Positions 17,870-27,196 are shown, numbered from the stretch's first letter. The stretch is DNA of 41,442 nt from Gammaproteobacteria bacterium RIFCSPLOWO2_12_47_11 (GCA_001801885.1 MGYU01000108.1:1-41442); one strand, 5' to 3'. Made by a program: numbers and translations. Notes: generated by a model from the sequence alone, not told the origin.

Positions 17870-19385
17870 CAGACATTTATATATACTCTGTGCAACATTA
17901 TTCTTTGCCGGCCTGGGCTTGTTTCTATATAAAGCTGTTTATCTTGGTTTTCCTCTCATGCCTGGCCAGAAAACTGATGTGTGGGAAGTTGAAGTCAAGA
18001 TCAATTTCAGTGCTAGCGGGCGGCCCGTGAAGGCATTGCTTTATGTGCCCAGAACATCAGCTGATTTTTCTATCATAAATGAAAATTTTATTTCGAAAGG
18101 TTACGGAATATCCATCAGTACTGTTGACGGGAACAGGCAGGTGGCCTGGTCTATCCGCAATGCCAGGGGACAGCAGACACTTTATTACCATGCCACTATA
18201 GAAAAGATGGTTACGGGTGAGCCGCCTGCCACCAGCAAAAACGTCAAACTGGTACCTTCAGAATACGAAGGAGCAGATCTGGAAGCGGCCACCGCCATAT
18301 TACTTGAAGCAAAACAAAAATCTGCGGACAAGATAACCCTGGTGATGCAGTTAATTGATATTATCGAGAGTCCTGCAAATAATGATAATCTTTCCTTGTT
18401 GCTCGGAGAAAATCCGTCGCAGCAAAGAAAAATTGAAACAATCATCAGGATATTATCGCTTGATGAAATCCCGGCACGCCTGGTGCATGGTCTGCATATA
18501 TCTGAACAATATGGTAAATCCAGTCCGGTGTCGTGGCTTGAAGTACATGTGGATGAAAAATGGATGGGCGTCGAGCCGGTTACAAGGCAAACCGGGAAAC
18601 TCAGTGACTATCTGGTGTTGTGGAAAGGCATAGACAGGATGGTCAATCTTACCGGTGGTGAGAACCTGAATGTTGCTATCAATATAAAACAGTCCAATGT
18701 GGAGAGCATTACTGCTGCCAGTACCAGAGAGAAAAGTATACACCCGACTTTCTGGAGACATTCACTTTCGAATTTGCCGCTGGACACACAACGGGTTTAC
18801 AGTATATTGCTGACGGTCCCTGTAGGTGTATTTCTGCTGGTTCTGCTAAGGAATATTATCGGCATCAAGACCTTCGGTACTTTCATGCCAATATTGATCG
18901 CCATGTCATTCCGGGAAACACAATTAATCTCAGGTTTGATCCTGTTTACCATTCTGATCTCGGCAGGCCTTGCAATCCGGTTTTATCTTGAGAAACTCAA
19001 ACTCCTGCTGGTGCCACGTCTGGCATCAGTATTGATTATTGTTATTTTATTGATGCTATTGATGAGTATTTTGAGCCATAACCTGGGTATAGAGAGCGGT
19101 CTGTCTGTGGCGTTGTTCCCGATGGTAATTATTACCATGACGATAGAGCGCATGTCTATTGTCTGGGAGGAAAGAGGACCATCGGAAGCTATCAATCAGG
19201 GTATAGGCAGTCTGGCCACTGCCTCAATTGCCTTTCTGATCATGAGCCTTGGTCACGTGGAGCATCTGGTAACGGTATTCCCGGAAGTATTGTTTATTCT
19301 GCTTTCATTGACCATGTTGCTTGGCCGTTATTCCGGCTACCGGCTGCTCGAGATACACAGGTTCAAGGCGTTGGTCAGTAAATAA
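17862..19385 (+). CDS. Inactive transglutaminase fused to seven transmembrane helices
   Basis: 507 residues: one N-terminal helix (about 5–28), a periplasmic transglutaminase-like region (about 40–290), then seven helices (about 310–495). The segment where a catalytic Cys would be expected lacks it ('RILSLDEIPARLVHGLHI'), consistent with the inactive family. The middle gene of the protease / 7TM / ligase set; it probably presents or transports a peptide made by the cytosolic ligase. That role is inference from the conserved gene set. Confidence 0.9.
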   Translation: MLNRHLYILCATLFFAGLGLFLYKAVYLGFPLMPGQKTDVWEVEVKINFSASGRPVKALLYVPRTSADFSIINENFISKGYGISISTVDGNRQVAWSIRNARGQQTLYYHATIEKMVTGEPPATSKNVKLVPSEYEGADLEAATAILLEAKQKSADKITLVMQLIDIIESPANNDNLSLLLGENPSQQRKIETIIRILSLDEIPARLVHGLHISEQYGKSSPVSWLEVHVDEKWMGVEPVTRQTGKLSDYLVLWKGIDRMVNLTGGENLNVAINIKQSNVESITAASTREKSIHPTFWRHSLSNLPLDTQRVYSILLTVPVGVFLLVLLRNIIGIKTFGTFMPILIAMSFRETQLISGLILFTILISAGLAIRFYLEKLKLLLVPRLASVLIIVILLMLLMSILSHNLGIESGLSVALFPMVIITMTIERMSIVWEERGPSEAINQGIGSLATASIAFLIMSLGHVEHLVTVFPEVLFILLSLTMLLGRYSGYRLLEIHRFKALVSK

Positions 19386-19387
19386 CC

Positions 19388-20335
19388 ATGTTTGGTCTGG
19401 CAAAAAAATTATCCGGGATTGGAATCATGGGTATCAACAAGCGCAATTGTGACTACACGCTTGTATATAATCCGCGCAAATATTACCCGCTGGTTGACGA
19501 CAAACTGCGCACCAAGCAATTGGCAATTGATGCCGGCATCGCTGTCCCCGAATTGTATGGCGTGATAGAAATCGAACACCAGATACGCGAACTGCCGGAA
19601 TTCCTGAAAAAATATTCCGATTTTGTATTAAAACCTGCCCAGGGAACTGGCGGAGATGGAATAGAAATCATCGTTGGTAAGGTAAAAAGCCTTTACAGAA
19701 AATCCAATGGTCACCTTGTGACCGAAGAACAATTACAACATCATGTTTCCAATATCCTGAATGGTCTGTTCAGCCTGGGTGGCCATGTAGACAAAGCCAT
19801 TATTGAATACCGTGTAAAATTTGATCCGGTATTTGATGCGATCAGTTATCAGGGAGTGCCGGATATCAGGATCATTGTATTTATGGGTTTCCCGGTAATG
19901 GCCATGCTTCGGCTGCCTACCCAAATGTCCAGTGGCAAGGCCAACCTGCATAAGGGCGCCATTGGGGTAGGTATTGACATTGCAACCGGCAGAACACTGA
20001 ATGCAGTATTGAAAAATGATGTAATTACCGAGCATCCTGATACGAGAAATCCCGTGACTGGTTTAGAGATCCCCAAGTGGGAAGAGTTACTGATGATCGC
20101 GGCAAAATGTTATGAATTAACAAGCCTGGGATATCTGGGTGTGGATATTGTGCTGGATCGTGTTAAGGGCCCCCTTGTCCTGGAAATGAATGCTCGCCCC
20201 GGTTTGAACATTCAAATAGCCAATCACATGGGGTTTCTGCACCGGCTTGAATTCATACAGGCCAACGCAATACGGTTAGGATCTGTGTTTGACCGGGTGG
20301 CCTTCTCCAGGAAAATGTTATCTCGCGTGCATTAA
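19388..20335 (+). CDS. RimK-like ATP-grasp alpha-L-glutamate ligase-like protein
   Basis: 315 residues with an ATP-grasp layout: 'DFVLKPAQGTGGDGIEII' (glycine-rich loop, about 77–95), 'YQGVPDIRIIVFMGFPVMAMLR' (about 155–176), and the metal-binding 'GPLVLEMNARPGLNIQIAN' (about 262–280). Cytosolic. ATP-grasp enzymes of this group join amino acids to carboxylates; the substrate is unknown. It starts 2 bp after the 7TM gene, so tightly cotranscribed. Confidence 0.92.
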   Translation: MFGLAKKLSGIGIMGINKRNCDYTLVYNPRKYYPLVDDKLRTKQLAIDAGIAVPELYGVIEIEHQIRELPEFLKKYSDFVLKPAQGTGGDGIEIIVGKVKSLYRKSNGHLVTEEQLQHHVSNILNGLFSLGGHVDKAIIEYRVKFDPVFDAISYQGVPDIRIIVFMGFPVMAMLRLPTQMSSGKANLHKGAIGVGIDIATGRTLNAVLKNDVITEHPDTRNPVTGLEIPKWEELLMIAAKCYELTSLGYLGVDIVLDRVKGPLVLEMNARPGLNIQIANHMGFLHRLEFIQANAIRLGSVFDRVAFSRKMLSRVH

Positions 20336-20610
20336 ACACAACCTGATGTTGGGTTTGTTCTGATAGTAAATTCTTCTGCTAGTTCCGATGAAGTAACAAA
20401 GCAGTTCCCATACGGATTACCCTCGTCATTTTCGGGAGACCCATTGTATTCAAACCGGCGTTATCAGATTACCATGCGTGGTAGAGGAATAAATTCCGGT
20501 ATCTGTCTGTGGTGACTGCCAGCAGTAACTGTTGTGTGAATGTTCGTAACATTCACCGGTAAAAATAGAGTATCATTGTTAATGATAAACGACTGTGACC
20601 TTGATAGATT

Positions 20611-23046
20611 ATGACAGCCGGGAATGAAATAAAGAAAGTCCTGATATTTGATGACGACAGGGATTACCGGAAACTGGTCAGGGCATATCTTGCAAAAAGC
20701 CTTCCAGCTGCTGAATTAGTTGAGTATGACCCGGTGGCAAATGGCGCACCCGGGGAGGATTTCAACTGGGCTGGCTACGATGTCATGGTTCTGGATTATT
20801 ATCTGTGCATCTATGGGACAACCGGGCTTGATATCCTGCAGAAAAACCGCAAGAAACCGGGCTTTCCCGCAACTATCATGCTGACTGGCGCCGGTGACCA
20901 GGAAGTTGCGATGCGTGCCCTTGACTTCGGCGTTTATGAATACCTGCGCAAGGAAAAACTGACCAAGGAAGAATTATTGAATTCCATCAATAATGCCTTC
21001 AGGAAACACCACGAAAAATTAATCGAGCAGAAAGAACAGGAGCGAATCAATAATGCCTTTGACAAAGCGCTGTTCTACAGACAACTTGAACACCCGACAG
21101 ATGCGGCAATTAATGACAAGCAGCCGGTTCTTTTGCTGATTGGGATTGATAATCCTGATGCCCTGACAACCGAACACGGATTAATTGTGCAGGACAACCT
21201 GCTTCGCCAAACTGCCCGTCAATGTTTTGAAAAATTCAGTAGCACTGACAGTAATCCTTGTATCACCCGGCTCGGTGATTCTTCCCTCGGTGTGCTAATT
21301 GATTTTCCGGGAACTATGGAATCACTGGAAAACATCTTACGGGAATTATGTGGGTATTTTTCCGGAAACAGTGATTTATCCGGTGACAAAATCGTGTCCG
21401 GTGTGGCAAACATCGGCGCGCTTATACTTGATCGTGAAGGCAAAACTGTTTCCTCACTCATTGAACTAACCGGTCAAGCACGGGATATCGCAAGACAGAC
21501 ACCCGGAAATTCCTGGCACATATTCACCCTGTCTGAAATTCTGGAATCGGAAAATAAACGCCAGCAGGAAGAAGAACAAAGACGTAAAGAGGAAGAAGAA
21601 AGGATCGGGTCTGAAGCGGAAAGATTGCGCCAGGAGGAAGAAGAACAAAGACGTAAAGAGGAAGAACGTCTACGTCAGGTTGAACTGGAAAAGCAGCGTA
21701 GTGAGGACGAAGAAAGGATCAGATCTGAAGCGGAAAGATTACGCCGGGAGGAAGAAGATAAACGCATAGAAACAGCAGAACAAATGCACAAGACCAGGCT
21801 GGAGCGGCAACAGCGAGTACAAGATGAGAGACAAAAGGCCCTGATAAAAGAACAGCAGCGTCTGATAGCAGAACGGAAACGCAAGGCAGAACAAGAACGA
21901 ATGCGGGTGGCTGAACTGGAGCGGCTGCGTCAGGAGGAGCAGCGCCGGCTGGAAGAGAAAAGACATAAAGAGGAAGAAGAGAGATTACGTCAGGCCGAAC
22001 TGGAACGGCAACGTAGAGAGGAAGAAGAGCGGATTGATGCTGAAGAAGAACGGCTGCGGCTGGCTGAACCGGAAAGACAGCGTCAGAAAGAATTATCAAT
22101 ACAAAAGGAAAAGCAGGCAAATATTGATATATTGGCTTTTCCGTTGGAAATCGAAACTTATCCTGAAGAATCCGAAAAACCAGATTCAAAAACAGAAAGC
22201 GCAATAGAAATCACGGAAGTCTCAAAAGAGGAAGCCGCCGGGCCTGAAGCCGAGCTTGATGAATCGTCATTGAACTTGAAAAGGGCTTTCAATGACAACA
22301 GGATTATACAAACATTTCAACCTGTGGTTGCAATGTTTTCGCCTGAATCCGGCGTTGCCTCAACGATATACAAGATTGATATTCAATTGGTTGACATGGC
22401 TGGCACTGTTAAATCTGCCCGGGAAATCAACAGGCAAAATACATCGTTATCCTTGCAACAGGATATTGACCGCTGGATGTTGCGCGAGATCATTGGCGGG
22501 GTAGTGAGAAGTAAAAATTTCCGGTCAGGGAAAATATATTTGCTGGCAATCAGTGAGGCATGGTTAACAGATACCACGCTGTTTGCCTGGTTGAAAAAAT
22601 TGCTGACCGGAGTTGAAAATATAAAACCCGGAAAACTCATAGCACTCGAGATTCCAGCTGGCTTGCTCCTGACACATAAAAAAAGGGCGTTGGCACTCAT
22701 CAGGATACTGAAAAATTCACATGGTTTCAGGATTGCACTGGGCAGTATCAATACTCTTGAAGAACTGACCAGCCTGTCAGGCCTGCTGGATTTTAACCTG
22801 CTTACAATCAGATACAAGCTGACAGAGGAAATTCGCAATAATCCGGGCTACAACGGTGACATAAATTTCCTGCAAACTCTGAAAAGCCATGGCACCCGGG
22901 TGATTATTGATGGTATTGAAGATTCAACCATGCTGACCGATGCTATCAGTCTTGGAGCAGATTATGTCATGGGTATTTTTATCGGCGAGCCGCAAAGCTC
23001 TCTGGCAGGAACAGGGAATGTAGAATCATTCGATATCAGTTATTAA
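20611..23046 (+). CDS. REC – degenerate GGDEF – coiled coil – degenerate EAL protein (FimX-like)
   Basis: 811 residues. Residues 8–140 are a receiver domain with acidic pocket 'FDDDRD' and phospho-acceptor Asp62 ('DVMVLDYY'). Residues ~170–310 look like a decayed GGDEF domain: 'RLGDSSLGVLI' near 220 stands where GGDEF should be. Residues ~312–500 are a Glu/Arg/Lys-rich coiled coil with internal repeats. Residues ~565–805 follow the EAL fold, but the EAL position reads 'YKIDIQLVD' and later 'IALGSIN' replaces the DDFG-type motif, so phosphodiesterase activity is unlikely. A c-di-GMP receptor or scaffold role, as in FimX, is inference. Likely terminator at 23197–23219. Confidence 0.88.
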   Translation: MTAGNEIKKVLIFDDDRDYRKLVRAYLAKSLPAAELVEYDPVANGAPGEDFNWAGYDVMVLDYYLCIYGTTGLDILQKNRKKPGFPATIMLTGAGDQEVAMRALDFGVYEYLRKEKLTKEELLNSINNAFRKHHEKLIEQKEQERINNAFDKALFYRQLEHPTDAAINDKQPVLLLIGIDNPDALTTEHGLIVQDNLLRQTARQCFEKFSSTDSNPCITRLGDSSLGVLIDFPGTMESLENILRELCGYFSGNSDLSGDKIVSGVANIGALILDREGKTVSSLIELTGQARDIARQTPGNSWHIFTLSEILESENKRQQEEEQRRKEEEERIGSEAERLRQEEEEQRRKEEERLRQVELEKQRSEDEERIRSEAERLRREEEDKRIETAEQMHKTRLERQQRVQDERQKALIKEQQRLIAERKRKAEQERMRVAELERLRQEEQRRLEEKRHKEEEERLRQAELERQRREEEERIDAEEERLRLAEPERQRQKELSIQKEKQANIDILAFPLEIETYPEESEKPDSKTESAIEITEVSKEEAAGPEAELDESSLNLKRAFNDNRIIQTFQPVVAMFSPESGVASTIYKIDIQLVDMAGTVKSAREINRQNTSLSLQQDIDRWMLREIIGGVVRSKNFRSGKIYLLAISEAWLTDTTLFAWLKKLLTGVENIKPGKLIALEIPAGLLLTHKKRALALIRILKNSHGFRIALGSINTLEELTSLSGLLDFNLLTIRYKLTEEIRNNPGYNGDINFLQTLKSHGTRVIIDGIEDSTMLTDAISLGADYVMGIFIGEPQSSLAGTGNVESFDISY
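21544..22110 (+). repeat. Coding repeats of the Glu/Arg-rich coil
   Basis: In-frame imperfect direct repeats of words such as GAAGAAGAACAAAGACGTAA and GAGGAAGAAG encode EEEQRRKEEEER-type heptads. They lie inside the 20611–23046 gene and are likely prone to length change. Confidence 0.8.
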
Positions 23047-23108
23047 TCTGTTGTACTGTACAGTGGATATCAGATGGGTTGATGGCCGGTCACACCATTT
23101 CATATATA

Positions 23109-23190
23109 TTTCACCCAGTCTCAGTCTGACATAAACTCGTTACATTTGTGATGTTTTGTCTGCCGACTATCGGCCAAAAGAAGTCATTGC
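23109..23190 (+). repeat. Partial copy of the dispersed body repeat
   Basis: TTTCACCCAGTCTCAGT (23109–23125) and CGGCCAAAAG (23171–23180) match the right-hand part of the repeats at 33.7 kb and 35.15 kb (CCTCACCCAGTCTCAATTGG, and CGGCCAAAAGCGGAC at 33747–33761). The sequence between is diverged. Confidence 0.5.
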
Positions 23191-23196
23191 CTATAG

Positions 23197-23219
23197 TAGG
23201 TGGTTAAACCACCTATTTC
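23197..23219. terminator. Bidirectional rho-independent terminator candidate
   Basis: TAGGTGG/CCACCTA with loop TTAAA (extendable to 9 bp) is followed by TTTCTTT. It sits between the convergent REC/EAL gene and the small secreted-protein gene. Confidence 0.65.
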
Positions 23220-23252
23220 TTTAGTCACTCATGTCATATGCACAAAACTGAA

Positions 23253-23693
23253 TTAATCTTTAGATGTTTCTTCTATACATGTGCCGGTAAGAAGCATGCC
23301 TACAGCTGTTTGATAAGAATATGGTTTTTCATCACTCACGACATTCTCATTTATACGAAGAGATGAAAACTGACCTTTATCTTCAAAAATTGTAAGTACT
23401 TTGTATGAGGTTTTCTCCTCAGTATTGTGAAACACTTTTGGGCTGTGAATTTTATCAAAATTCGTAAGACGAGCCTTTAATGCAGTAGTACCAATTACTT
23501 TTCCTGTCTCGCGATCAACAAAAAATTTCCTGTTCATGTAATTAGCCCTCCATCCGTGCTCTATATATAGCCCGGTATCACTCAGTTCTAAAACAGCCTT
23601 GATCATGCATGCATAATCCTTAGCAAACACGGGGAATGGATAGATTAAAATTAATGTAATGAGCACTTGTGAGATATAGTTTTTGTTGACCAT
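23253..23693 (-). CDS. Hypothetical exported protein, about 146 aa
   Basis: The product has a signal peptide (hydrophobic to 'YPFPVFAKDYA') and a ~120-residue mature domain with two Cys (one near the mature N-terminus, one near the C-terminus in 'GTCIEE'), possibly a disulfide. A GTG start at 23702 is possible, but AGG of AGGTG sits about 8 nt before the ATG at 23693, which is preferred. No family recognised; the neighbouring operon is separated by 150 bp. Confidence 0.65.
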   Translation of the reverse strand: MVNKNYISQVLITLILIYPFPVFAKDYACMIKAVLELSDTGLYIEHGWRANYMNRKFFVDRETGKVIGTTALKARLTNFDKIHSPKVFHNTEEKTSYKVLTIFEDKGQFSSLRINENVVSDEKPYSYQTAVGMLLTGTCIEETSKD

Positions 23694-23856
23694 TGTAGTC
23701 ACCTATTTGGGTTTCAATGTTAGAAGTCTGATGTACGTTATCAAATTATTTAGTATTTATTTGTCAAAAACCAATAGTGATCCAAAATTATTCAATTCTA
23801 ATTATGAACTACCTACTTGACGGGGAAGCTTATGGTCCTGGCAGGATTGAAAGCCC

Positions 23857-25209
23857 TCATTTATCTTTGGGATTAATGAAAACCCCCTCAATAGGCAGCG
23901 TGATGTCAACCCTGAAGCCGCCCAGAGTATTTGAAGTGCTGAATAAAAGGGTTCCACTGTATTCCCTGACTATATCGGAGGCGATGCTCAGGCCAAAGCC
24001 ATAGCCTTTTTTTGTTTCATCCAGGCGTACACCACGCTTGTCGAGTTGTTCGAAACGGTTGGGATCGGTTCCGGGGCCATCGTCCTCTATGCAGATCGTA
24101 AGTTCGGGATTAATTGCTACCGTGATATTTACTCTTTTATTGGCCCATTTATAGGCGTTATCCAACAAATTTCCTAATAGCTCCAGCATGTCTTCCCGAT
24201 CAATCGGGCAATTGGCCTCTTCCGGAAAATCGACCTGATTAGCGATGGATTTATCATTGTATATTATATCAAGCGTCTCGATCAATTGTGGCAAGTCATG
24301 CAAGAAGGAAAAGCGAGCACTGCTGTGGCCATGACCAGCGAGGCGGGCGCGTTTGAGAATGCGGTCGGTGAGCTGGTTAATCTCCGTAACTTGCCTGACC
24401 AGCCCTGCATTTAAGTCGGCGGGCAAGGCATTCCGGTTTTTGTCTGTTAGTTGCTGAATGATAGTTAAAGGCCTTTTAACAGCATGGGCCAGGTCACCGA
24501 GGGCATCGCGGGACCGGCGCAAACGCTGTTCCATGACGACAAGCAGATGATTGATCTCGTTGACCAGAGGGCGCAACTCGGTTGGAGCATCCGCGTTCAG
24601 TTGATTGGCTTCACCCTGTTGGAGGGACTGCAATTCTTCGTGGATACGTGAAAGTGATTTCATGCTATGACGAAGAATGAGGGCCTGCAGCACTACCAAC
24701 AGTAACAACATTACGATGGCAGTGATAGCAAAGCGAGTTTGGAATTGCCTGATATTTCGTTTTACTGGATTGAGATCCTCTGCCACGGTCACTGATAAGG
24801 GATAGCCCTGTTTTATGAAACCATTGCTGATAACCAGCAGTAACTGATTATCTGGTCCATCCTGGTAGTTACTAATCTGGTCACCTGCCTTAACGAGGAC
24901 ACTGCCTAGCTGCTGGTCCCACAGCGAACGCGAGCTCATTGTCTGGTTGCCGGATGTAATAAAGTAGTAATGGCCGGAAAACGGTTTGCTGTAAACAAGA
25001 TCGATGGTCGATTCATCCATTCCGAGGTTGCCAGCCTTATCGAAGTGGATTGTACTGAGTAGCATTTCCGCATCATGCCGCAGGCGAGAGGCAATATACT
25101 CTTCTGCAAGATACTGGATATTTAAACTGACCAGAAACCACAGCACAGTAAATACTGCAATGAGACTGAGCGTCAGGCCGTAACCAAGTTTTGATTGTAA
25201 AGACCGCAT
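23857..25209 (-). CDS. Two-component sensor histidine kinase (QseC/PhoQ-like)
   Basis: 450 residues: helix at 10–32, a periplasmic sensor of about 130 residues, a second helix near 168–188, HAMP-like linker, dimerisation helix with phospho-acceptor His in 'LGDLAHAVKRPLTIIQQL' (about 250), N-box 'ELLGNLLDNAYKWAN', and G-boxes 'EDDGPG' and 'GYGFGLSIA'. Its ATG overlaps the stop of the response-regulator gene (TGATG), so translation is coupled. It is the last gene of the cytochrome operon, which suggests it controls that operon. Confidence 0.95.
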   Translation of the reverse strand: MRSLQSKLGYGLTLSLIAVFTVLWFLVSLNIQYLAEEYIASRLRHDAEMLLSTIHFDKAGNLGMDESTIDLVYSKPFSGHYYFITSGNQTMSSRSLWDQQLGSVLVKAGDQISNYQDGPDNQLLLVISNGFIKQGYPLSVTVAEDLNPVKRNIRQFQTRFAITAIVMLLLLVVLQALILRHSMKSLSRIHEELQSLQQGEANQLNADAPTELRPLVNEINHLLVVMEQRLRRSRDALGDLAHAVKRPLTIIQQLTDKNRNALPADLNAGLVRQVTEINQLTDRILKRARLAGHGHSSARFSFLHDLPQLIETLDIIYNDKSIANQVDFPEEANCPIDREDMLELLGNLLDNAYKWANKRVNITVAINPELTICIEDDGPGTDPNRFEQLDKRGVRLDETKKGYGFGLSIASDIVREYSGTLLFSTSNTLGGFRVDITLPIEGVFINPKDK

Positions 25210-25871
25210 CAGTGGTCCCTGAACACATAGCCTTGGCCGCGCCGCGTCTCTATGCAGTCGTTGCCCATCAACTTGCGCAAACGTCTGATATAGACTTCGA
25301 TAATATTACTGTCTTTATCAGAGTCCTGATCGTATATGTGGTCAGTGAGTTCTGATTTGGATAGTACCTTTCCGGGGTGTAATAACAAATAACGCAATAA
25401 CCGAAACTCAGTACCCGTAAGTTTATGGGATAGTCCATCAGTGGTGGTGACGTTTTGCCGTTCTTCATCCAGCACCATGTTGCAAACCCTCAGCGTGCCA
25501 CCTGGTTGCTGGCTTGTCCGATGTAACAGTGCTGTTAGTCTAGCCAGAAGTTCTTCTACATGAAACGGCTTTCCCAGATAGTCGTCGGCACCCACCTTGA
25601 GACCCTCCACTCGCTCATGCCAGGCGTTTCTGGCGGTGAGTACTACAACAGGCAGATTGTTACCTTTGGCACGCCAGTTGTTGAGTACTTCAATGCCATT
25701 ACGCCTGGGCAATCCCAGGTCGAGCACGGCAACATCATAAATCGCTTCGTTGCCCAAATATTCTGCATCGATGCCATTGTCAGCAACATCAACTGCATAG
25801 CCTGCTGTCTCCAGATCCTTTTTAAGTATTGCAACCAGATCCAGATCATCTTCAGCTAATAGCAAGCGCAT
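25209..25871 (-). CDS. OmpR-family response regulator (QseB/PmrA-like)
   Basis: 220 residues: receiver domain with 'AEDD' (7–10), phospho-acceptor Asp in 'VAVLDLGLP' (about 51) and Lys in 'LGKPFH' (about 101), then a winged helix with 'LTGTEFRLLRYLLLHPGKVLS' and 'RRLRKLMG'. Partner of the overlapping kinase. The tandem 11-bp repeats at 27835–27856 before the first gene of the operon are a good candidate for its own binding site. Confidence 0.95.
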   Translation of the reverse strand: MRLLLAEDDLDLVAILKKDLETAGYAVDVADNGIDAEYLGNEAIYDVAVLDLGLPRRNGIEVLNNWRAKGNNLPVVVLTARNAWHERVEGLKVGADDYLGKPFHVEELLARLTALLHRTSQQPGGTLRVCNMVLDEERQNVTTTDGLSHKLTGTEFRLLRYLLLHPGKVLSKSELTDHIYDQDSDKDSNIIEVYIRRLRKLMGNDCIETRRGQGYVFRDH

Positions 25872-25873
25872 GT

Positions 25874-26188
25874 CTAATCATCCACTTTGCTGTGCAAGAC
25901 ATCACCCGTTTTGGCATCAATATAAAGTTCATGGACGATACCATCATCACCCACTATTTCCACTTCGTATACAATGTGATTAGACTTTCTTTCGAGTTCC
26001 ACTTCGAGAATTTTTCCAGGGTAGCGAGGCCGGAGCTTCTCCAATATGACCTCCAGTGAGAGGATATTGCCCGACTTAAGCAACCGTTTGGTTTCATCAT
26101 GGTCCCCGTCTGCCTGAGCAGTAAAAATCTGGCCCAGCAGAACCATGATGATCAGTGGGCGAAGCAGAAAGGCTGATGATAGTCGCAT
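25874..26188 (-). CDS. PepSY-domain exported protein
   Basis: About 104 residues from the ATG at 26188: signal peptide 'LIIMVLLGQIFTAQA' followed by a PepSY domain ('ILEKLRPRYPGKILEVELERK...YEVEIV...LYIDAKTGDVL'). A longer form from ATG 26224 would overlap the diheme cytochrome gene by 13 bp; the shorter start gives the better signal peptide. PepSY proteins often accompany two-component systems and redox proteins; a periplasmic regulatory role is inferred. It ends 2 bp before the response regulator. Confidence 0.88.
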   Translation of the reverse strand: MRLSSAFLLRPLIIMVLLGQIFTAQADGDHDETKRLLKSGNILSLEVILEKLRPRYPGKILEVELERKSNHIVYEVEIVGDDGIVHELYIDAKTGDVLHSKVDD

Positions 26189-26211
26189 AGACAAAGTATA
26201 CCTGTGTATGC

Positions 26212-26769
26212 CTAGTCGTCCCATCGTCCGTGACCGGGAATAAATATATCACGTTCTCTGTACGATGCCTGTTCCGCTCTGCGGTGGCAGGCATTACAGT
26301 TGCTGAAGCTGTTTACATCCTTGTTTCCAGTGACCATACGCGCAGGAATTTCATCATGCTCGTGTTTGAAGTAGGATGTTTCTGAAATACGAATGGGGAT
26401 AGTGCCTGGATCGTTTGAAGACGTGAATCGACGTGAACGGCGGTAGTTTGATTTATCAGCACTGTTGGCTACAAGAAAATCAGTGATAGCCTTGTGCGTC
26501 CGGGTATCCACCTCTGCATTGTCACCAAAATGATCTTCAAGATCAGACATGATTTTTTCCCATGACTTGTCAGGCAACAATCCGGGTTGATAGGCCATGT
26601 GACAATCGCCGCCGCACTCGTCTTCATAGACAGGATTGGATATCAGCGCAACACCTGTGGAGCGACGACCATATTGCGCCCCATATTCGTCATTATCGCC
26701 CCAGACAATGGGGACGACCATTAGACCCAGAACGAGAATCATGCTTAATAATATATATGCGCTTTTCAT
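26212..26769 (-). CDS. Diheme cytochrome c (DHC family)
   Basis: 185 residues from the ATG at 26769, which follows AGGAGG by 6 nt; a longer frame upstream is not needed. Signal peptide, then 'ECGGDCHMAYQPGLLPDKSW': the first heme site is Cys52-Gly-Gly-Asp-Cys56-His57, a CxxxCH spacing instead of CxxCH. The second site is a normal CNACH (about 156–160). DHC proteins partner with SHP and a membrane cytochrome b561, both encoded just upstream. Periplasmic electron transfer is expected. Confidence 0.92.
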   Translation of the reverse strand: MKSAYILLSMILVLGLMVVPIVWGDNDEYGAQYGRRSTGVALISNPVYEDECGGDCHMAYQPGLLPDKSWEKIMSDLEDHFGDNAEVDTRTHKAITDFLVANSADKSNYRRSRRFTSSNDPGTIPIRISETSYFKHEHDEIPARMVTGNKDVNSFSNCNACHRRAEQASYRERDIFIPGHGRWDD

Positions 26770-26788
26770 GGCTGCCCTCCTCATTATT

Positions 26789-27196
26789 TCATTGATGCTC
26801 GATGTATGCCAAAAGATTGGCCTTTTCGGATGTCGTGCATTCGCGGCCAAGGGTCCATTTACAGTTACGCTTGAACCACTTTTCGATCTTTTGAGCGCTA
26901 CATAAACGTTCGGGATTAACCGAAGGTGCCATAGGGTCAATAATTTTTTTTGTTTTAATGTGTTTACCGGCCTGCTTCAGTATATTTGTATGGCATGAGG
27001 TACAACTGCGTTCAGGAAAACTTTCATCTCCTTTAAATGTTTTGAGCCATAGCAATTTACCCTCTTGGACATCAGGGTTGTTTGCACCTTGAGCTGCGTA
27101 CTCGCCTAACAGTCTGGTGACGGCCGGGGAATCTGCCAGTGAAATACTCGTGGAGAGACAACCAAATGACATTATTAATACATAATGTATTTTCAT
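26789..27196 (-). CDS. SHP-type cytochrome c (DUF1924)
   Basis: 135 residues: signal peptide to about 'SLA', one heme site CTSCH (65–69) in 'SFPERSCTSCHTN', and 'GRECTTSEKANLLAYI' at the C-terminus. This is the layout of the sphaeroides heme protein family, an oxygen-binding high-spin cytochrome whose usual partners are DHC and a cytochrome b. GGAG lies 6 nt before the ATG. It begins 12 bp after the cytochrome b gene. Confidence 0.92.
   Translation of the reverse strand: MKIHYVLIMSFGCLSTSISLADSPAVTRLLGEYAAQGANNPDVQEGKLLWLKTFKGDESFPERSCTSCHTNILKQAGKHIKTKKIIDPMAPSVNPERLCSAQKIEKWFKRNCKWTLGRECTTSEKANLLAYIEHQ

Noticed and set aside
21544-22110. Short regularly repeated DNA resembling an array
   Set aside because: The repeats are in frame, vary in length and encode a continuous Glu/Arg-rich coil; there are no unique spacers, so this is not CRISPR. 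No CRISPR or cas genes were seen.
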